A DNA stretch of 18,160 nt, taken from NCBI GenBank assembly GCA_964196045.1, contig CAXMRH010000147.1:1-18160 (forward strand), read 5' to 3'. This document shows, piece by piece, positions 6,867 to 16,151 of the stretch. Under the pieces are notes generated by a model. It had not been told where the DNA came from and ran no database searches. It was given only the letters and a program-made list of their open reading frames with translations. The position numbers were made by a program, and so were the translations under genes. The stretch's first letter is position 1. Each line of letters starts with the position of its first letter. The stretch comes from SHLQ01 sp964196045. Lineage in GTDB: Bacteria > Actinomycetota > Acidimicrobiia > Acidimicrobiales > SHLQ01.

Positions 6867-7667
6867 ATGAGCATGGTCATCTCTCTCCGTAGCCCCAACG
6901 GCCGCGTCCAGGCGCTGGTCGATCCCCAAGAGGGCGGACGAGTGGCATCGCTGCAGATCGATGGCCGTGAGCTGCTCGTACCACGAGACGACGGACCGAT
7001 GCGCTGGGGGTGTTATCCAATGGTCCCCTTCGCGGGCCGTATCCGTCACGGCGTCGTCGACTTCGAGGGCACCCGGGCGATACTTCCGACCTTCGACGGA
7101 GCCCACGCGATTCACGGTTTCGGTTTCACAAGCCCGTGGAAACAGGTCGGCGATCGCGAGATTCAGTTCGACGTCGACCAACCGTGGCCATTTCGCGGGA
7201 CAGCGACCCAGACCTTCTCGCTAGACGATGCTCGGTTGACGCTGTCGATGCAATTCACCGCTCTCGACCGACAACCGGTCTCACTCGGGTTTCACCCCTG
7301 GTTCAACCGGAGGCTCGCCGGTGCGCCAGCGGTTGAGCTTCAGTTCGAGGCAGGGGCCATGTACGAACGCGACGACGAAGGACTGCCTTCTGGACGCCTG
7401 ACCGATCCACCAGCGGGGCCATGGGATGACTGTTTCATCGACGTCTCAGCTGGTCCGACGTTGACGTGGGGCGATCTCGAGGTCGAGCTGTCTTCCACGA
7501 CAACACATTGGGTGGTGTACAGCGAACCCGACCACGCGGTGTGTGTGGAGCCGCAGACCGGGCCGCCGAACGATGTCAACGACAACCCGACGATTCTCGA
7601 TCCAGGAGAGACGCTCGCTGTCACCTTCACCCTTGAGTGGAGCGGTGGTCTCACCCCTCGCCCGTGA
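6867..7667 (+). CDS. Aldose 1-epimerase family protein (GalM-like)
   Basis: A 266-residue beta-sandwich sugar epimerase homologue. Family landmarks are NGRVQALVDPQEGGRVASL at the N-terminus, PFAGRIRHG (54-62), AIHGFGF with H83, GFHPWFNRR with H143, and VEPQTGPPND with E228. The two histidines and the glutamate correspond to the acid/base residues of GalM, so the active site looks intact. The protein is shorter than E. coli GalM and belongs to the actinobacterial branch. The true substrate could be a free aldose or a hexose-6-phosphate. I prefer ATG 6867; a GTG at 6846 and an ATG at 6873 are alternatives. The gene is divergent from nadC and ends one base from the convergent COG0523 gene. Confidence 0.82.
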   Translation: MSMVISLRSPNGRVQALVDPQEGGRVASLQIDGRELLVPRDDGPMRWGCYPMVPFAGRIRHGVVDFEGTRAILPTFDGAHAIHGFGFTSPWKQVGDREIQFDVDQPWPFRGTATQTFSLDDARLTLSMQFTALDRQPVSLGFHPWFNRRLAGAPAVELQFEAGAMYERDDEGLPSGRLTDPPAGPWDDCFIDVSAGPTLTWGDLEVELSSTTTHWVVYSEPDHAVCVEPQTGPPNDVNDNPTILDPGETLAVTFTLEWSGGLTPRP

Positions 7668-7668
7668 C

Positions 7669-8580
7669 TCAGATGGTGATGACGACGAGACCGGTGGGGT
7701 CGGTCGACTCGGCCATCGGAAGTGGCTCGATCGACCGCCGGTTTCCCACGACCTGAACGAGTAGGAGTTCGCCCGTCTCTACCTGCACGATTCCCTTGGC
7801 CCGGACCACATTTTCGGGGAGGTCCACGAGAAGTTTCTCGAGGTCAGTGCGTCGCATGACCCCTTCGATTGGAATTAGCGATGTTCGGTGCTGATCGAAG
7901 AGGCTCACGCTCTGCCCCACATCGAGGACTGGTCGACGAGTTCCCAGTCCAACCAGGCCAGCCACCGAATGTGGCGAGTCACCCAGATGCACGGGGGTCT
8001 TCGGAGCCAACTCGGCGAGTCGAGCTCGCACGGCTTCGACTCGTGCACCATCGACGAGGTCACGTTTGGTGAGGAGCAAGAGATCTGCGGCAGCGACTTG
8101 TGAGCGCACAGCATCGGCAACGACGGACGATTCGTCCTCACGCGAAAGAAACTGATCGAGGTCGACCAACACCACGACGCTGTCGAGCCCAAAACCAGGC
8201 GTCGAGGTAAGTGCGGCCGCTGCTGCTGGGTTTGCGATTCCACTCAGTTCGACCACGACCAGCTCGGGCGGCGTCGGACGTTGACGCAGTTGATCGAACG
8301 CTTCGAGAAATCCGTTCTTGAGGCTGCAGCAGACGCACCCACCCGTGAGGTCGAGTGTGTCTCCGTCTTGTCGCTGTATGAGGCGCGCGTCGATGTTGAT
8401 GTCGCCCACGTCGTTCACGAGAACAGCAATCGGTACGTCTGTGCGGGCGAGCATCTCGTTGATCACGGTCGTCTTTCCTGCACCGAGGTAGCCGCCGAGA
8501 AGTGTCACCGGTACTCGGCGCCCATCCCATGGCGCGAAGACCGGATCCTCGACGGTGAGTTCTTCGTCGTCGAGATTCAC
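7669..8580 (-). CDS. COG0523 (CobW/ZNG1-type) G3E GTPase, putative metallochaperone
   Basis: A 303-residue P-loop GTPase. Visible elements are Walker A GGYLGAGKTT (29-38), LVNDVGDINID (54-64), the metal-binding GGCVCCSL with C82-V-C84-C85, ELSG (111-114) and the base-recognition TKRD (171-174). A CobW_C-like domain ends the protein. It has no histidine-rich tail. Family members use GTP hydrolysis to load zinc, cobalt or other metals into client enzymes. GTG 8580 lies 5 bases from the folK stop, with AGGAG inside the folK end, so translation is coupled to folK. The open frame extends upstream to 8829, but that part is the antisense-like shadow of folK and has no family homology. Its place at the end of the folE-folP-folB-folK operon suggests the zinc enzyme FolE as a possible client. 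That is inference. Confidence 0.88.
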   Translation of the reverse strand: MNLDDEELTVEDPVFAPWDGRRVPVTLLGGYLGAGKTTVINEMLARTDVPIAVLVNDVGDINIDARLIQRQDGDTLDLTGGCVCCSLKNGFLEAFDQLRQRPTPPELVVVELSGIANPAAAAALTSTPGFGLDSVVVLVDLDQFLSREDESSVVADAVRSQVAAADLLLLTKRDLVDGARVEAVRARLAELAPKTPVHLGDSPHSVAGLVGLGTRRPVLDVGQSVSLFDQHRTSLIPIEGVMRRTDLEKLLVDLPENVVRAKGIVQVETGELLLVQVVGNRRSIEPLPMAESTDPTGLVVITI

Positions 8581-8584
8581 GGAA

Positions 8585-9046
8585 TTACGACTCCTCGTCC
8601 GGTCGGTATGGCCAGACCTCATCAAGTGGTGGTTTGACGAAGTCATCAGGGATGAGGTCAGGTGCGATCTCACCGAGCGGCACGAGAACGAACGCTCGCT
8701 CGAACATGCGAGGGTGCGGGACCACCAGGTCGTGTTGGTCGACGATCTCGCCATCGATCCACAAGACGTCCACGTCGAGCGACCGGGGGCCCCAACGTTC
8801 CTCACGGACACGGTCGGCATCTTCCTCACGCTCGCGGCACACCGCCAGCAGTTGTCGAGCGGTTCGATCGGTCGCGAGTTGTACGACGCAGTTCAGAAAC
8901 GATCCCTGTTCGGGACCGCCGACAGGTGCCGTCTCCCAATACGACGACACCTTGACGACGTCAGGAATTCTTCCTAAGGCGTGGTCCAGATGAGCCTCAC
9001 GATCGCCCAAGTTGGAACCGAGCCCAAGAAAGGCTCGCCGAGTCAC
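8585..9046 (-). CDS. folK: 6-hydroxymethyl-7,8-dihydropterin pyrophosphokinase (HPPK)
   Basis: A 153-residue enzyme that transfers pyrophosphate from ATP to 6-hydroxymethyl-dihydropterin in folate synthesis. It has FLGLGSNLGDR (6-16), YWETAPVGGPEQGSFLN (36-52), the metal-binding RWGPRSLDVDVL (84-95) and DLVVPHPRMFERAFVLVPL (106-124). Together these are the full set of HPPK motifs at the usual length. The start is GTG and overlaps the folB stop as GTGA (9043-9046), so the two are translationally coupled. The gene runs into the COG0523 GTPase after a 4-base gap. Confidence 0.96.
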   Translation of the reverse strand: MTRRAFLGLGSNLGDREAHLDHALGRIPDVVKVSSYWETAPVGGPEQGSFLNCVVQLATDRTARQLLAVCREREEDADRVREERWGPRSLDVDVLWIDGEIVDQHDLVVPHPRMFERAFVLVPLGEIAPDLIPDDFVKPPLDEVWPYRPDEES

Positions 9047-9405
9047 GTCCGCTCCCGCCTGACCGTTACCCCCGAGCTAGCCAGATCCTGGGCAACCGGC
9101 GGGCGCAGTTTGCGAATCGTGACGCGAGTGGCCAGCGCCTTGTCATGGGAGAGTACGGAACTCGCGACGTCGCTTGCGAAGCGCTCGAGCAGTCCATATC
9201 GCTCGTCGATCGCGAGGCGCTCGATCTCGGCCACCAAGCCGCCGTAGTCGATCGTGTTTCCCAGGTCATCCGACGACGCGGCCGCAGCCAGGTCGATGTC
9301 CACATCAACATCGATCTCGAAAGGTTGTCGACGCTCGAGTTCCTCGGGGAGGATGCCGCAGAAGGCCAACACGCGCAGCCCGCGCAGCTCGATCGTGTCA
9401 ATCAC
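9043..9405 (-). CDS. folB: Dihydroneopterin aldolase
   Basis: A 120-residue enzyme that cleaves 7,8-dihydroneopterin to 6-hydroxymethyl-dihydropterin and glycolaldehyde. It begins IDTIELRGLRVLAFCG. E22, Y54 (TIDYGGL), E74 (LLERFA) and K99 (TIRKLRPP) fall at the positions expected from characterised aldolases, whose residues are E22, Y54, E74 and K100 in the S. aureus enzyme. I chose GTG 9405 because it gives the family length and N-terminus and overlaps the preceding stop by 8 bases. A TTG at 9441 would add 12 residues of no apparent homology. The 3' end overlaps folK as GTGA. Confidence 0.93.
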   Translation of the reverse strand: MIDTIELRGLRVLAFCGILPEELERRQPFEIDVDVDIDLAAAASSDDLGNTIDYGGLVAEIERLAIDERYGLLERFASDVASSVLSHDKALATRVTIRKLRPPVAQDLASSGVTVRRERT

Positions 9406-9937
9406 GAAGGTCGACCGCGCTGGGATCGATGCCTCCCGCAACCGCGACGATCTCGCGACCGATGGGACCGATGGGTCGTGAAAGCAGCTGCTCGATCGTG
9501 ACGATCGCCTTTGGCTGTTCGGGGACCATTTGTGTCCACACGAGGTACCCGGCCATCAGACCGGTCACGTGATCACCCAACTCCTCCCGATGCATAAGTA
9601 TCTTGAACCCCTGTGTGGTGAGCATTCTGAGGTCCGAATAGATGTGCGAGAGAAATCGCTCGCCGTCCTCGGGGCCTCGGAAGGGGCGGTGGATCCACGC
9701 AACATCTTCTTCGTCGTAGTTGTGCAGATTCGCGTTGTTCGGTATGAGGGAAAGGATCCGATCGAAACCGTTCACCCGCGTCCAAATGATCTCTTCTTGG
9801 CGTCGCACCCGCCGGTGTGCGTCGCCATACCCGCCCAGGCGTTCACAGACGGCAAGTTGGTCGCGAAGGACCCATGTGAAGTTACGTGGCTCGATTCCGA
9901 GTGCCCACTTGCCTTTGAGCTTTTGGCTACCTGCCAT
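9398..9937 (-). CDS. Protein tyrosine/dual-specificity phosphatase-fold protein lacking the catalytic cysteine
   Basis: A 179-residue protein inside the folate operon, not one of the classical folate enzymes. Its middle reads like a dual-specificity phosphatase: a strand at FDRILSLIPN (58-67), WIHRPFRGPEDGERFLSHIYSD (81-102), then FKILMHREELGDHVTGLMAGYLVW (111-134). The last segment has the spacing of the phosphatase P-loop (HCxxGxxRTG then a helix). However, the Cys and Arg positions are not Cys and Arg in any sensible register (R117 or E118, and H123 or V124). The only cysteine, C31, is far away. It should therefore be a pseudophosphatase or a binding protein. I chose ATG 9937 with a weak AACGAAG site; an upstream GTG at 9970 is possible. 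It lies 50 bases after folP and overlaps folB. The fold call is pattern-based and the function unknown. Confidence 0.7.
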   Translation of the reverse strand: MAGSQKLKGKWALGIEPRNFTWVLRDQLAVCERLGGYGDAHRRVRRQEEIIWTRVNGFDRILSLIPNNANLHNYDEEDVAWIHRPFRGPEDGERFLSHIYSDLRMLTTQGFKILMHREELGDHVTGLMAGYLVWTQMVPEQPKAIVTIEQLLSRPIGPIGREIVAVAGGIDPSAVDLRD

Positions 9938-9987
9938 GTTCTTCGTTGTCCGTTCGATCGTTTCCGCCACGCCGTTTGACGCGCGGA

Positions 9988-10827
9988 TCAGCGTTCTCGT
10001 AGAGAGAGAAGTCGTGCAGCAGCTGCTGTAGCGCGCACGTCGTGTGCTCGCACAATATGCGCCCCTGCCCGCCAGGACCACACCGCAGCCAGGACAGAAC
10101 CTTCGAGCCGATCCGTGGTGCCGACATTCTCGACACCATCGCTCAACGCGTGAATCTGCCCGATGAAACGCTTCCTGCTCACTCCTATCGCTATGTCTGT
10201 GCCGACTGTAGTCATGATTTCGAGGTCGCGAAGCAGGTTCAGATTGTGATTCGTTGTTTTTCCAAAGCCGTACCCGGGGTCGATCCAGAGGCGTTCGACC
10301 CCTGCAGCGGCTCCACGTCTTTGATATTCCGCTAGGGAATTGGCCACCTCGGCGACGACATCGTCATAGGTGGGATTGTCTTGCATCGTTCGAGGTTCAC
10401 CCTGCATGTGCATGGCGATCCATCCAGCACGGTGCGCCCCAGCAACATCTTCAAGTGACGCAGAGATGTCGTTGATGACGTGGGCACCAGCGGACAACGC
10501 GGCATCTGCTACATCGGCTTTGGCCGTGTCGATCGACATCACACATCGACCTGCAAGCCTCTCGATGACAGGCAAAACTCGACGAAGCTCCTCGGTGCGC
10601 TCGACGGCGTGTGCCCCAGGACGAGTGGACTCGCCGCCGATATCGATGAGGTGCGCACCCTCGGCCATCATCGTCTCGGCATGCGCGACGGCTCGATCGA
10701 TCGTTCCCCAGCTTCCCCCATCGCTGAAGGAGTCGGGGGTCGTGTTGAGAACACCCATCACGAGGGGGCCAGGATGTTCGAGCGCTGCGAGCCCGGCGCG
10801 GTGATCGAACCGGGCGGTCGGGTTCAC
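9988..10827 (-). CDS. folP: Dihydropteroate synthase
   Basis: A 279-residue TIM-barrel enzyme that joins 6-hydroxymethyl-dihydropterin pyrophosphate with p-aminobenzoate to give dihydropteroate. It is the sulfonamide target. Motifs are MGVLNTTPDSFSDGG (24-38), DIGGESTRPGA (62-72), INDISA (118-123), DPGYGFGK (183-190) and GVSRKRFIG (215-223), with a C-terminal RAHDV that binds the pyrophosphate. The start is GTG 10827, overlapping the folE stop as GTGA. The open frame upstream of it only shadows folE. All active-site loops are intact, so it appears functional. Confidence 0.96.
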   Translation of the reverse strand: MNPTARFDHRAGLAALEHPGPLVMGVLNTTPDSFSDGGSWGTIDRAVAHAETMMAEGAHLIDIGGESTRPGAHAVERTEELRRVLPVIERLAGRCVMSIDTAKADVADAALSAGAHVINDISASLEDVAGAHRAGWIAMHMQGEPRTMQDNPTYDDVVAEVANSLAEYQRRGAAAGVERLWIDPGYGFGKTTNHNLNLLRDLEIMTTVGTDIAIGVSRKRFIGQIHALSDGVENVGTTDRLEGSVLAAVWSWRAGAHIVRAHDVRATAAAARLLSLRER

Positions 10828-11429
10828 CGGCCTTGGATGAAGCGCATCGCCTCGGACCGCGTTGACGAGTTGTCTCGCATCGTTCCGTGCACGGCAGACG
10901 TCACCGTGGAGGCACCTGGCTTTCGAACCCCTCGCATCGACATACACATGTGTTCGGCTTCGACGACGACGAGAACTCCCGCTGGGTCGAGTGCGTTCTG
11001 TAAGGCGTCGGCGACCTGACGCGTGAGGCGTTCCTGCACCTGAGGTCGGCGGGCATAGCCATCCACGAGTCGGGCAATCTTCGACAGCCCAGTGATGCGC
11101 CCTCCCACTTTCGGGATGTAGGCCACGTGTGCGGTGCCATAGAACGGCAGCAGGTGGTGTTCACACATCGAGTACACCGGAATGTCGCGCACCATGATCA
11201 TCTCGTCATGATCGACGTCGAACACCTTGTACAGGTGTTCTTCTGGATTCTCGCGGAGACCACCAGTGATCTCCGCGTACATCCTGGCAACTCGAGCCGG
11301 TGTATCGAGGAGACCATCGCGGTCCGGATCCTCACCGATTGCGCTCAGGATGTCGCGGACTGCGGCCTCGATCTTCGCGTGGTCGACCTTGTTGACCGAC
11401 GGTTCGAAGCTTTCCTCGTGGTCAGACAC
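10824..11429 (-). CDS. folE: GTP cyclohydrolase I, zinc-dependent type IA
   Basis: A 201-residue enzyme that opens GTP to 7,8-dihydroneopterin triphosphate, the first step of folate synthesis. The zinc ligands are visible: C89 and H92 in YSMCEHHLLPFYG, and C162 in EHMCMSMRGV. The middle has IPKVGGRITGLSKIARLVDGYARRPQ and the C-terminus has GASTVTSAVHG. The CEHH and HMCMSMRG motifs place it in the zinc-dependent IA group rather than the metal-relaxed IB (FolE2) group. GTG 11429 lies one base after the ftsH stop, with AGAAGGA just upstream inside ftsH. The 3' end overlaps folP. Confidence 0.96.
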   Translation of the reverse strand: MSDHEESFEPSVNKVDHAKIEAAVRDILSAIGEDPDRDGLLDTPARVARMYAEITGGLRENPEEHLYKVFDVDHDEMIMVRDIPVYSMCEHHLLPFYGTAHVAYIPKVGGRITGLSKIARLVDGYARRPQVQERLTRQVADALQNALDPAGVLVVVEAEHMCMSMRGVRKPGASTVTSAVHGTMRDNSSTRSEAMRFIQGR

Positions 11430-11430
11430 G

Positions 11431-13332
<1,902 letters not shown>

Positions 13333-13374
13333 GATCGGTCCAACCTATCGAGGGCCCGATTCTTCCGGCGTTTC

Positions 13375-13974
13375 CTACTTGGACGTTCCGCCGCTCCCGG
13401 GCCCTGTGTACTGAGCGATGTATGGCAGGTTTCGGTAATGGCCAGACGCATCGAGTCCATACCCGACCACGAAATCCGGCGGTAGTTCGAAGCCCACGTA
13501 GGCCAGTTCCTCGTCGACTTTCTGCCGGCCTTCCCGCACGAGAAGTGCACATACCTCGACGGAAGCGGCCGCTCGATTCTTCAAGTTGCGACGCAGGTAG
13601 GACAGTGTGAGACCCGAGTCGATGATGTCCTCGACGACGATGACATGGCGATCTTCGAGGTCTTCGTCAAGGTCTTTCAGGATTCGGACTACACCGGAAG
13701 AGGCAGTTGCATTGCCGTAGGACGACACAGCCATGAAGTCGACCTCGACGCGGAGATCGATCGCCCGTGAGAGGTCGGCGAGGAACATGAATGCTCCTCG
13801 GAGCACGGCTACGAGAAGCGGTCGTTTACCCGCGTAGTCACGGGTGATCTGGTCTCCGAGCTCGCGGACCCGGGCCTGGATCTGTTCTTCGGTCACCAAG
13901 ATCTCACCGACCTCATCGGCCGGCGCCCTGCCAGATGGTGGTCGGGTCGATGCGTCTGAACCGTGGGTGCTCAT
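13375..13974 (-). CDS. hpt: Hypoxanthine phosphoribosyltransferase
   Basis: A 199-residue purine-salvage enzyme that makes IMP or GMP from hypoxanthine or guanine plus PRPP. The PRPP motif VIVVEDIIDSGLT (111-123) carries the acidic pair E115-D116. VAVLRGAFMFLADL (55-68), DFMAVSSYG (79-87), LVREGRQK (145-152) and FVVGYGLD (168-175) are the other family landmarks. The first 20 residues are a low-complexity leader not needed by the fold, so initiation further inside is possible, but ATG 13974 is the natural start. It is preceded by tilS with a 39-base gap, the same tilS-hpt-ftsH order recalled from mycobacteria. Confidence 0.95.
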   Translation of the reverse strand: MSTHGSDASTRPPSGRAPADEVGEILVTEEQIQARVRELGDQITRDYAGKRPLLVAVLRGAFMFLADLSRAIDLRVEVDFMAVSSYGNATASSGVVRILKDLDEDLEDRHVIVVEDIIDSGLTLSYLRRNLKNRAAASVEVCALLVREGRQKVDEELAYVGFELPPDFVVGYGLDASGHYRNLPYIAQYTGPGSGGTSK

Positions 13975-14013
13975 GCAACGGTGGACAGTAGCCGTCTGGT
14001 GGGTCGCGACCAG

Positions 14014-14901
14014 CTACGAGATCGACAGCCGTTGACGGGAACGACTCACCCTCCAACCGCCAAGAACCTCTGCGGCGACCGCGTTGCCTGCTGCGACGTC
14101 GAGCACTCGACCGATCGCGGCCGAGTCGATGGGGTGGTCTGCGCCTGTCTCTTCACGAATCCATCGCTGAAGGGCTGCTGCCGCTACCGACTTCGGCGCT
14201 GCCGTGAGCGCGCGGGCGTCGGTCGGATCAAGTTCGATGGCCTCGACACCGAGAGCCTCGGCAGCTTCACGAGCGTGCCTCGCTGCTCGAACGAGCAAAG
14301 GCACGACATCGCGCCCTGCCACATCGTTCAGGAGTGGCACGATTTCTCCGCGGACACGGTTCCGTTGAAACGCCGCATCCTCGTTCGAGGGGTCGATGAA
14401 TGGCTTCCAACCCAGTCGCTCGCACACCGCCTCCGTATCGGCGCGGCGCAAGGTGAGAATTGGGCGGCGCGGACCGGGAATCATGGCTCCGAGTCCGACC
14501 AGACCTGTGCCCCGAAGGAGATTGATGAGCAGTGTCTCCGCCTGGTCATCGGACGTGTGCCCAGTGGCAGCTTCGGGACCAAGAACCTCATATCGAGCAG
14601 AGCGCATGCGTGCTTCGAGGTTTGCGCCTGGCAACACGTCCACTACTGCAGATTCGAAACCTGCACCGATCGACGCCGCCAGTTGTTCGACGAGCCGCGC
14701 CTCTACCTGTCCATCGGGTCGTTGACCGTGATCAACATGAACAGCGGTGACCACGCACCCAGCGGCAACACCGAGAGCCATCAATGCGAGAGAATCAGCT
14801 CCTCCCGAGACCCCGCAACGGAGTTCGGATCCTGCGCTCGGAAACGTCGTGAGCTCGAGCCACTCATCGAGTGTCTCCGAGAGCACCGAACTGTCAGGCA
14901 A
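14014..14901 (-). CDS. tilS: tRNA(Ile)-lysidine synthetase
   Basis: A 295-residue N-type PP-loop ATPase that modifies C34 of the CAU-anticodon tRNA-Ile to lysidine, switching its identity from Met to Ile. The PP-loop is VSGGADSLAL (31-40). VDHGQRPDG (56-64), the GHTSDDQAETLLINLLRGTGLVGL block (114-137) and the RNRVRGEIVPLL stretch are family marks. The short C-terminal part, with no extended TilC domain, is typical of actinobacterial TilS. TTG 14901 overlaps the preceding stop by 8 bases. GTG 14886, 7 bases after that stop, is an equally plausible start. Confidence 0.93.
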   Translation of the reverse strand: MPDSSVLSETLDEWLELTTFPSAGSELRCGVSGGADSLALMALGVAAGCVVTAVHVDHGQRPDGQVEARLVEQLAASIGAGFESAVVDVLPGANLEARMRSARYEVLGPEAATGHTSDDQAETLLINLLRGTGLVGLGAMIPGPRRPILTLRRADTEAVCERLGWKPFIDPSNEDAAFQRNRVRGEIVPLLNDVAGRDVVPLLVRAARHAREAAEALGVEAIELDPTDARALTAAPKSVAAAALQRWIREETGADHPIDSAAIGRVLDVAAGNAVAAEVLGGWRVSRSRQRLSIS

Positions 14902-15970
14902 CGACCTGTTCGACCGGAGAAATCCGGTCGATCCACTCGTCGGGCTCTCGGATCTCTGCGAGAAGCGGCAACATTGTTGGCCCTTCCCACACCCGATCGA
15001 TCAGGTCTCGACCTCCGTGCCCCTCTACTGCATGAATGAACGCCTCACCCTGTGCGTATTGCTTCATCTTGGCTTCGAGCCCCGCCAGTCGTTGGATGAG
15101 TGCGACAAATTTCGATGCGTTCTGGCGACGCTGGCGCAGGATTCGACCGAACCGATCCGCACCCTTCACGACGCCCACACCGGCGCGATCCATCGTGATG
15201 TCGCCATGTCCCTCGAGCAAGCTCATCAGACCCCCGATGTGCTCGAGAGCATCGCGCTGGCGTTCTGAAGCAAATACCGCGGTCAGGCCACCATCGGCGA
15301 GGGGGTCGTCGCCTGCTTTCTTGGCGGCGAGCGCTCGTCGCAGTCCGTCGATGAACCGCTGAGGATCGGGATCGACCTCGTCCATCGTGGTGTTCACGAG
15401 CCCGAGGAAGTGTTCGCGCATCCAGGGGACTCCGGTGAACTGCGCTCGGTGCGTCACCTCGTGGAGGGCCAACCACAACCGAAAGTCTCGTTCGGGGAAG
15501 GCAAAACGCTTTTCGAGCGCCGCGACGTTCGACCCGACGTAATAGACGATGTCTTGCTCCTCGGGATCCTCGTCTTCGATCACGAGCAGGTCGTATTGAC
15601 CAAGAACTCGGGTGGACATCCACCCGAGCAACATGCCGAGCTCGGCACCGGCGACCTTCGGACCGACAGCGGCGAACGGCCCGTCCATCTTTTCTTCCAT
15701 CTGCGCGAGCATGGGCTGGAGGAGACGCTGGAAGGAGCGAATGTTTGCGTCGACCCAGTCCGCACGGTCGGCGACCTTGCCGCGTGCGTTTCCATCGAGC
15801 GACTTCAACCCGGTTTCGGCCGTCACGAGTTCTTCCGCGAGCGCCGTGAACTCCTCGAAGTCATCGTTCATGCGAGCGCGATCATCACCGACGACCGTGG
15901 GCTCGTCACGGTTCACCTTCGCAGCGATCGTCCTGGCGAGATCCCAGTCGATCGACTTGGACTCGGTCAC
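14894..15970 (-). CDS. Zinc-dependent metalloprotease-like protein, DUF2342 / F420-associated family
   Basis: A 358-residue putative zincin of the actinobacterial family once labelled coenzyme-F420-biosynthesis-associated. The motif HEVTHRAQF gives H170-E171-x-x-H174, and EGHGDITMD with E253/H255 supplies a likely third ligand. The conserved segment LGMLLGWMSTRVLGQYDL (111-128) precedes it. Substrate and role are unknown to me; the family is found next to tilS and hpt in mycobacteria. GTG 15970 is chosen because it overlaps the stop of the preceding 46-codon gene as GTGA. The open frame upstream of it is out of frame with that small gene and has no homology. No signal peptide is seen, so it is probably cytoplasmic. 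Confidence 0.85.
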   Translation of the reverse strand: MTESKSIDWDLARTIAAKVNRDEPTVVGDDRARMNDDFEEFTALAEELVTAETGLKSLDGNARGKVADRADWVDANIRSFQRLLQPMLAQMEEKMDGPFAAVGPKVAGAELGMLLGWMSTRVLGQYDLLVIEDEDPEEQDIVYYVGSNVAALEKRFAFPERDFRLWLALHEVTHRAQFTGVPWMREHFLGLVNTTMDEVDPDPQRFIDGLRRALAAKKAGDDPLADGGLTAVFASERQRDALEHIGGLMSLLEGHGDITMDRAGVGVVKGADRFGRILRQRRQNASKFVALIQRLAGLEAKMKQYAQGEAFIHAVEGHGGRDLIDRVWEGPTMLPLLAEIREPDEWIDRISPVEQVVA

Positions 15971-16107
15971 TGCTTCTTCTGCTTGCCCCGTGGGTATTGC
16001 TTCGAGGTCACGGTTAACAAGTAGCCGGCAACGACGGCCACGAGAGCGAGAATTGTTCCTCCGACCAAAATCGGGGCAATCCAAAAAGTCCAAACAACGG
16101 CGAACAT
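15967..16107 (-). CDS. Small single-pass membrane protein, 46 residues
   Basis: A short open frame missed by ordinary length cut-offs. It begins MFAVVWTFWIAPILVGG, continues with TILALVAVVAGYLLTV and ends in the basic tail TSKQYPRGKQKKQ. One transmembrane helix (about 4-33) plus a positively charged C-terminus predicts the tail in the cytoplasm. Its TGA overlaps the metalloprotease GTG as GTGA, and a TAGGCT box lies 6 bases before its ATG, so it would be the leaderless first gene of the operon. I do not recognise the family. The coupled overlap, hydrophobic pattern and basic tail make a real gene likely. Confidence 0.68.
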   Translation of the reverse strand: MFAVVWTFWIAPILVGGTILALVAVVAGYLLTVTSKQYPRGKQKKQ

Positions 16108-16113
16108 GAATTC

Positions 16114-16119
16114 AGCCTA
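16114..16119 (-). promoter_or_regulatory. -10 box of a leaderless promoter heading the metalloprotease-tilS-fol operon
   Basis: TAGGCT on the minus strand is followed by 6 bases and the ATG at 16107. No good -35 hexamer is evident. The 44-base gap between the anti-sigma stop and this ATG is the only non-coding space in which the operon promoter can lie. Confidence 0.35.
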
Positions 16120-16151
16120 GCCGTCTGTGGTCGGGGTCCGAGAACCGCGTG

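Noticed and set aside
8581..8829. N-terminal extension of the COG0523 gene
   Set aside because: The extra 83 residues lie over folK in another frame, are Ser/Thr/Arg-rich and precede the family start. The GTG at 8580 with AGGAG is better.
13963..15039. 358-codon plus-strand frame over tilS
   Set aside because: Antisense shadow of tilS and the metalloprotease end; composition is unlike a folded protein.
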